From: Alphaproteobacteria bacterium
GTDB taxonomy: Bacteria > Pseudomonadota > Alphaproteobacteria > UBA9219 > RFNS01
DNA length: 37,600 bases
NCBI GenBank assembly: GCA_009927055.1
Contig: RFNS01000134.1
Coordinates: 1 to 37,600 of the forward strand
Direction: 5' to 3'
Shown piece after piece: positions 32,621 to 37,600 of this stretch (its first letter is position 1; each line of letters opens with the position of its first letter). Under the pieces are notes generated by a model. The model searched no databases, was not told the origin of the DNA, and saw only the letters and a program-made list of their open reading frames with translations. Position numbers and translations under genes: made by a program.

Positions 32621-33082
32621 ATGCCATATGTTTTTGTTCATCAGTGTGCGGGGCTGGTGTTGGCCGCCATGCTTGTGGTGGCGGTGGTGCTTATTCACTA
32701 CGAGGCGCTGCGGCTGATCTCTGATAAACTGCTGCCCTGGGCGCAGCGTCATTGGCATGACAGGCGCACGCTGGTGCTGATGATTTTGGCGCTGCTGCTT
32801 TCACATGTGCTGCAAATATGGGTTTTTGGCGTGGGCACCATGCTGATCGCCGAGGATGGCACGCTGGGCACGCTGATGGGGCCGCATGATCACCAGTTGT
32901 GGGATTATATTTATTTCTCGGCGGTTAATTACACATCGCTGGGCTATGGCGATTTGACGGCCATAGGCCCCCTCCGGCTGATCGGCGTCAGCGAAACCCT
33001 GACAGGCATGCTGATGATCGCGTGGTCAGCCTCGTTCACCTACATCACCATGGAACATTTATGGAAAAGCAGGAGGGGGTAA
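32621..33082 (+). CDS. Two-TM ion channel protein (K+ channel pore domain)
   Basis: NYTSLGYGDLTAIGPLRLIGVSETLTGMLMIAWSASFTYITM; GYGD selectivity filter between hydrophobic segments. Confidence 0.9.
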   Translation: MPYVFVHQCAGLVLAAMLVVAVVLIHYEALRLISDKLLPWAQRHWHDRRTLVLMILALLLSHVLQIWVFGVGTMLIAEDGTLGTLMGPHDHQLWDYIYFSAVNYTSLGYGDLTAIGPLRLIGVSETLTGMLMIAWSASFTYITMEHLWKSRRG

Positions 33083-33091
33083 CCCCTATAA

Positions 33092-33814
33092 CTACTCCCG
33101 GCGCTGGCCTATCAGTTGCAAAAGGAACTGGAAGGCGTTGATAAAGTTGAGGTAAAGGCTGAGCGCACCCATAAGCGCCAGTTTGCCGTTGGCTTCGTCG
33201 CCCCAGTGCTCGGCATAGGTTTGTTTAATGCGCTGGGTATCCCACGCAGTGAGAAGGGTGAAAATGGCCACACCCGCCACCGACATGATCCATTGCAGCA
33301 TGCTGCTGCTTTCGCCCGTAAACAGGGCCAGACCAATGTTAACCAGCGACGCAATCATCAGGCCAAACACGCCCATCATCAAAAAGGCGCCCATTTTTGA
33401 AAGATCAGCCTTGGTGGTATAGCCCCACAGCGTCATGGCGCCAAAGGTTGCGGCCGTAATGAAAAAGGCGCGGGCCACGCTTTCGCCCGTATAGACCAGA
33501 AAAACACTGGCCAGCGAAAGACCCATGCTGGCGCAGAAGGCCCAGAAAATGCCCTGCGCCGCGCCCAGCGAAAGCCTGTCGATGCGGAAGGAAAGAAACA
33601 TCATAAAGCCAAGCGGCGCCAGCATAAACAGAAAGCCCAGCGGGCTGGCAATAACAGGGGCGGCAAAGGTGGCCATCAGCCAGGCGACAACACCGCTGAG
33701 GCCCACACCGGCCCCCATATATTGATAGACGCGCAGCATGTGGGCGCGAAGACCGGCATCAAACGCCACTTGGTCGGTGGCTTGCGACGCATAAGAAAAG
33801 GCACGTTGGTTCAT
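33092..33814 (-). CDS. Bax inhibitor-1/YccA family membrane protein
   Basis: MNQRAFSYASQATDQVAFDAGLRAHMLRVYQYMGAGVGLSGVVAWLMA; multiple TMs; IFTLLTAWDTQRIKQTY; ALMGALSLYLNFINAFQFLLQLIGQRRE. Confidence 0.95.
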   Translation of the reverse strand: MNQRAFSYASQATDQVAFDAGLRAHMLRVYQYMGAGVGLSGVVAWLMATFAAPVIASPLGFLFMLAPLGFMMFLSFRIDRLSLGAAQGIFWAFCASMGLSLASVFLVYTGESVARAFFITAATFGAMTLWGYTTKADLSKMGAFLMMGVFGLMIASLVNIGLALFTGESSSMLQWIMSVAGVAIFTLLTAWDTQRIKQTYAEHWGDEANGKLALMGALSLYLNFINAFQFLLQLIGQRRE

Positions 33815-33931
33815 GGTTTCTCCCTTACCTTGACTATATAGTAGGTTAACCACGTTTTTCAAGTAAAAAAGGACAAAATTTGTACGGTATGTAAGTATTT
33901 GATGATGCAGAGGTATTGTGTTTAGAAAGAT

Positions 33932-35137
33932 ATGAAAGTCATGAACAATATTCAAACCGAATTTATTTCATGCCCCAAGGTGCGGCAGCTGGAAGAAAAG
34001 CTGGCCGATGAAGCCACGTTAGATGGCATTGGGACGCCAAGATTTTATAACAGTCGTTTAATGCCTATTGATCATCAAGAAAACAAGCGTATTTGTCGTG
34101 AACTGAAGCTTATTTTTGCTTTGTTAATGAAAACCGTGGCCAGAGTTGTTCGAGAAAAAGATTATGAGGGTTTTTGTTTCCCACCAGAGGTGATCAAAGC
34201 CATTGAAAAATCATGGACTGATCAAGACCCTTTCATTATTGGTCGCTTTGATATTCGGTATGAACCAGGAAAGCCGCTGCTGTGTTATGAGATGAATGTT
34301 TCATGTACAGGACATATTGCCGAGATGTATATGCGTGAGATTTTTTTGCCCCACGTCATAGAAGATGCAAAGCCAAACGTTATCCTCGGCAGGCATTTAA
34401 GAGCTGTTTGGAAAAATGTGGCGAGACATATGGAAAATGCCAGAGTTAACTATATTGCCGAGCCGAATAATGATGATCAAGATGCTGCGATTGTATGTGC
34501 GCTTGGGGCAGAGAGCAGCGGCCTGAGATTTCACGACGCACTGAACCTGAGATGGAAAAGAGTTGATAAAGAAGTTTCAGATAGCAGGAGTATTTCTTTT
34601 CTTAAAGCAGGCATAGAATTTTATCCACGCAGTCCAACTGTTGTTGGTCAGGCCGATGTCTTTTACATGTGGCATCAAATTGTAAGGCGCAAAGGGCAAA
34701 AAATGTTCCCTGCGCCATGGACGTTGTTGTTAGATAATAAGGCCATCTGGGCTCATGTATGGAAGGATAATGTGGGACACCCAAACCTTATACCCACAAC
34801 ATTTGATTTCAATGATTTTATGCCCGGCGGTGTTTTGCATGAGGGGGGCAATAACCAAATCAGGGCCAAACCTGTTTTTTCATGTGCTGGTGCCGGTCAA
34901 ACCAACTACTATCAAGATAGAAATATTCCTTATGGTGTTGATACAGAATGCGCATCTGGCAAAATATTCTCTGCCTACAGACCTGAATATAAAATTGATC
35001 ATATTGATAGACTAAAAGGGTGGGCTTTTGTGGTTGGCGATGGTGAGGCGGTAAAATATGACCTACGTAGCGACAACATTTATTGTTCTTATGTGAAAAA
35101 GCCATCGGGCGCGGCATCGCCTAGGCCAGATTTGTAA
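33932..35137 (+). CDS. Glutathionylspermidine synthase-like ATP-grasp protein (divergent)
   Basis: FIIGRFDIRYEPGKPLLCYEMNVSCTGHIAE resembles the GSP_synth GRxDF...LLEYNADTPTSLLEA block; PAPWTLLLDNKAIWAHVWKDNVGHPNLIPT resembles the [23 protein letters not shown] block. Confidence 0.7.
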   Translation: MKVMNNIQTEFISCPKVRQLEEKLADEATLDGIGTPRFYNSRLMPIDHQENKRICRELKLIFALLMKTVARVVREKDYEGFCFPPEVIKAIEKSWTDQDPFIIGRFDIRYEPGKPLLCYEMNVSCTGHIAEMYMREIFLPHVIEDAKPNVILGRHLRAVWKNVARHMENARVNYIAEPNNDDQDAAIVCALGAESSGLRFHDALNLRWKRVDKEVSDSRSISFLKAGIEFYPRSPTVVGQADVFYMWHQIVRRKGQKMFPAPWTLLLDNKAIWAHVWKDNVGHPNLIPTTFDFNDFMPGGVLHEGGNNQIRAKPVFSCAGAGQTNYYQDRNIPYGVDTECASGKIFSAYRPEYKIDHIDRLKGWAFVVGDGEAVKYDLRSDNIYCSYVKKPSGAASPRPDL

Positions 35138-36932
35138 TATTCCTCATCCCCCATTGCAGAATATCACGCGCCAGGGGGGCGGCCACAGCACCGCCGCCGC
35201 CGCCATGTTCCACAATCACGCTCATGGCCAGCTGGGGTTTATCGTGCGGGGCGTAACCCACAAACAGGGCGTGGTCGCGCTCGCGCCAGGGGCGCAGGTG
35301 GTTGGGAATAATCCCTGAGGCGCGCTCGGCCTTTGAAATGCTGCGCACCTGCGATGTGCCTGTTTTGCCCCCCCATGTCAGGCCATCTTCCATGCGGTGG
35401 GCCGAGGCGGTGCCCGCCACTGTGACAGCGTGACACGCATCGACCATCGATGTCAGCGCCTCAGGCGACAGGCCAAGACTGCGCGGTGTCTCAACATCAC
35501 GCGACAGTTGCAGATGCGGCTGCACAGCAAAGCCGCCGTTGCACATACGCGCCATCATCACCGCCAACTGCAGGGGCGTGGCCAGCATAAACCCCTGGCC
35601 GATGGCATTAATCAACGTCTCGCCCGCCTGCCACATCTCGCGCTTGCGGGTCAGTTTCCACACCGTATCGGGCACCAGGCCGGCGCGTTCGTGCACCAGC
35701 TCAATGCCGGTTTTTTCGCCCATGCCAAAACGCCGCGCCATGCTGGCGATTTTATCGATGCCGGTGCGCCGCCCCATCTCATAAAAATAGGTATCGCAAC
35801 TTTGGGCGATGGCCTGACGCAGGCCCACCGTGCCATGACCGCCTTTTTTCCAGCAGTGAAAACGATGCGATCCCAGGTCATAATGTCCGGGGCAGAAAAC
35901 AGTTTTGTGGGGGCGGATCACGCCGGCTTCCCACCCCGCCAGCGCCGTGATCATTTTGAAGGTCGAGCCGGGGGCAAACTGCCCTGCGATGCATTTGTTA
36001 GACAGCGGGTTGCGTTCATCGGCCATATAGGCGTTCCAGTCATCTGACCGAATGCCAAACGTGAATTTATTCGGATCAAACGACGGGGTCGAGCACAAGG
36101 CCAGCACCGCCCCTGTGCGCGCATGCAGCACAACAGCGGCGGCACTTTCGGTGGTCGAGAGGCGTTCGTGCACATATTGCTGCAACCCTGCATGCAGGGT
36201 CAGCGACACATGCTGGCCCTGACGCGGCGGCACGTTGGCTATGTCGCGCATCACTTCGCCGTGCGCGTTCACTTCCATTTCCTTGCGGCCGGGCTGACCG
36301 CGCAGGGTTTCATCCAGCGATTTTTCAAGGCCCGATTTCCCAATTCTGAATCCTGGCACGCGCAAAATGGGTGCGGTGCTTTGCTGCTGTTCTTCTTCGG
36401 TCACTAATCCGACATAGCCCAGCACATGGCTTGTCACCTCGCCCAGCGGATAATGGCGCACTTCGCCTGGAAGAATTTCAAGGGTAGGAAGCTGGTGGGC
36501 CTGTAATTCCAGTCGCGTCAGTTCATCCCACGTCAGGCTTTCAAACACCATCAGGCCCTGGGGGCTTCGGTGCTGCCGCCATTCGCGCATCAGTTTTTGC
36601 CGCATCGCCTCACCCAGCGGCACCACGCCTTCCACAATGGCCAGCGTTTTTGTCAGGTCATCGAGGCTGGCGGGGTGGATGATGGCCTTGAAACTTTGGG
36701 TGGTGTTGGCGATCACAACGCCGCTTCTGTCTAAAATTTGACCGCGCGGCGGCGCGATCAGGCGAAGTTGCAGGCGGTTGTTGTCGGCCAGCTGCTGAAA
36801 TTTTTCAGATTCGATCAGCTGCAGCTGCACCATGCGGCCTGTGAGCAGGGCCATGGCCAGCGCCTGTGCGCCGCCCACCACAAAGGCGCGGCGGGTGAAG
36901 GTGCGTCCACGATCGAGATCAAGACTGGGCAT
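35121..36932 (-). CDS. mrdA: Penicillin-binding protein 2
   Basis: FTRRAFVVGGAQALAMALLTGRMVQLQLIESEKFQQLADNNRLQLRLIAPPRGQILDRSGVVIA; FAPGSTFKMITALAG (SxxK); TWGGKTGTSQV (KTG); downstream of mreD. Confidence 0.97.
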   Translation of the reverse strand: MPSLDLDRGRTFTRRAFVVGGAQALAMALLTGRMVQLQLIESEKFQQLADNNRLQLRLIAPPRGQILDRSGVVIANTTQSFKAIIHPASLDDLTKTLAIVEGVVPLGEAMRQKLMREWRQHRSPQGLMVFESLTWDELTRLELQAHQLPTLEILPGEVRHYPLGEVTSHVLGYVGLVTEEEQQQSTAPILRVPGFRIGKSGLEKSLDETLRGQPGRKEMEVNAHGEVMRDIANVPPRQGQHVSLTLHAGLQQYVHERLSTTESAAAVVLHARTGAVLALCSTPSFDPNKFTFGIRSDDWNAYMADERNPLSNKCIAGQFAPGSTFKMITALAGWEAGVIRPHKTVFCPGHYDLGSHRFHCWKKGGHGTVGLRQAIAQSCDTYFYEMGRRTGIDKIASMARRFGMGEKTGIELVHERAGLVPDTVWKLTRKREMWQAGETLINAIGQGFMLATPLQLAVMMARMCNGGFAVQPHLQLSRDVETPRSLGLSPEALTSMVDACHAVTVAGTASAHRMEDGLTWGGKTGTSQVRSISKAERASGIIPNHLRPWRERDHALFVGYAPHDKPQLAMSVIVEHGGGGGAVAAPLARDILQWGMRNITNLA

Positions 36933-36941
36933 GGAAAAGAT

Positions 36942-37415
36942 TTAGGCGCGGATGCTTTTGCGCGCAAACAGCGTGGCCAGCAGCGGAAACACAAGCGCGG
37001 TCAGCAGAACCTGCGCCGCCAGAAGTGGCCAGTGAGGCTGGTGGCTGAGCAGCGCCGCGATGAACGCGGCAACTGCCAGCACCACCGCAGCCCCCGCCCA
37101 CAGCAGCAGGAAGGAGTAAGAAAGGATGACGCTGCGCAGAGAGAGGGTTGCCTCGTGAATGATGAGCAACAGAAGCGTATGAAGCCCAAAGGGAGATGGC
37201 AGCAGCGCATCCATGCACAGGCCCGCCGCCACGGCATAGAATCGCTGCACCACATCGGGCCTGTGCATTACCCAATAGTAATAGACAATATAAACAAGCC
37301 CGGCACCATCAAGGTGCGTGGGCAGAATGCCCGCCACCGCGGCCGCCACGGCCAGAACCAAGCACAAAGCGGGCAGCATCGATGACAGAAAAGGGGCAGA
37401 GCGCGCGCGCATCAT
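36942..37415 (-). CDS. mreD: Rod shape-determining protein MreD
   Basis: Small polytopic protein with GLVYIVYYYWVMHRPDVVQRFYAVAAGLCMDALLPSPFGLHTLLLLI; between mreC and mrdA; ATGA overlap with the mreC stop. Confidence 0.88.
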   Translation of the reverse strand: MMRARSAPFLSSMLPALCLVLAVAAAVAGILPTHLDGAGLVYIVYYYWVMHRPDVVQRFYAVAAGLCMDALLPSPFGLHTLLLLIIHEATLSLRSVILSYSFLLLWAGAAVVLAVAAFIAALLSHQPHWPLLAAQVLLTALVFPLLATLFARKSIRA

Positions 37416-37600
37416 GGTGTGGCGGGCGGCTGCCACGGTTTTTTCAACAATACATAATCAAGCGCATGCCCGTTGACCGCGGGATTGATCATCCATTTGC
37501 CTTTGTGCGGCACCACGGTGCCCACCACCATATCGGGTGGGAAAATTCCCCCATCACCCGACGTGACAACCAGCGTGCCCGCGGTCAGATCGGGCGCATC
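37412..37600 (-). CDS. mreC: Rod shape-determining protein MreC, C-terminal fragment (truncated by window end)
   Basis: Reverse strand reads DAPDLTAGTLVVTSGDGGIFPPDMVVGTVVPHKGKWMINPAVNGHALDYVLLKKPWQPPATP*; MreC-type VVTSGDGGIFPP and genomic order mreC-mreD-mrdA. Confidence 0.88.
   Translation of the reverse strand, partial: DAPDLTAGTLVVTSGDGGIFPPDMVVGTVVPHKGKWMINPAVNGHALDYVLLKKPWQPPATP

Noticed and set aside
36738-37385. 215-aa plus-strand ORF over mreD/mrdA
   Set aside because: Antisense to the mreD and mrdA genes; no credible domain.

Overview
The window (about 37.6 kb, moderately high GC) looks like an ordinary alphaproteobacterial chromosome segment, dominated by housekeeping genes. In order: carA (3' end)-carB, greA, an alpha/beta hydrolase, an MsbA-type ABC exporter, acpP-fabF, gyrB, a probable 6S RNA, a small Pro-rich ORF, a TerC-family protein, a UDP-sugar epimerase/dehydrogenase pair, ettA flanked by two small orphan genes, holA, thrC-SURF1-DUF983, tRNA-Gly(CCC), apaG plus a TPR/glycosyltransferase-like gene, ftsA-ftsQ, bamE, a DUF177 (YceD) gene, uppP-DUF2336, thyX, a DUF1013/TrcR-like regulator, a quinone oxidoreductase, a DUF1192 gene, aat, tRNA-Val(CAC), a GYGD ion channel, a Bax inhibitor-1 protein, a divergent glutathionylspermidine-synthase-like ATP-grasp protein, and mrdA-mreD-mreC. 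I saw no CRISPR array, prophage, transposase or recognisable defence island. The items most worth a second look are: a probable 6S RNA with a perfect palindrome in its promoter spacer; a family of REPIN-like paired inverted hairpins, including two near-identical copies in opposite orientation, one with a nested insertion; a lower-GC, divergent ATP-grasp gene inserted next to the mre/mrd locus; and small orphan genes around ettA, one with a near-consensus sigma70 promoter that nearly abuts its start codon.
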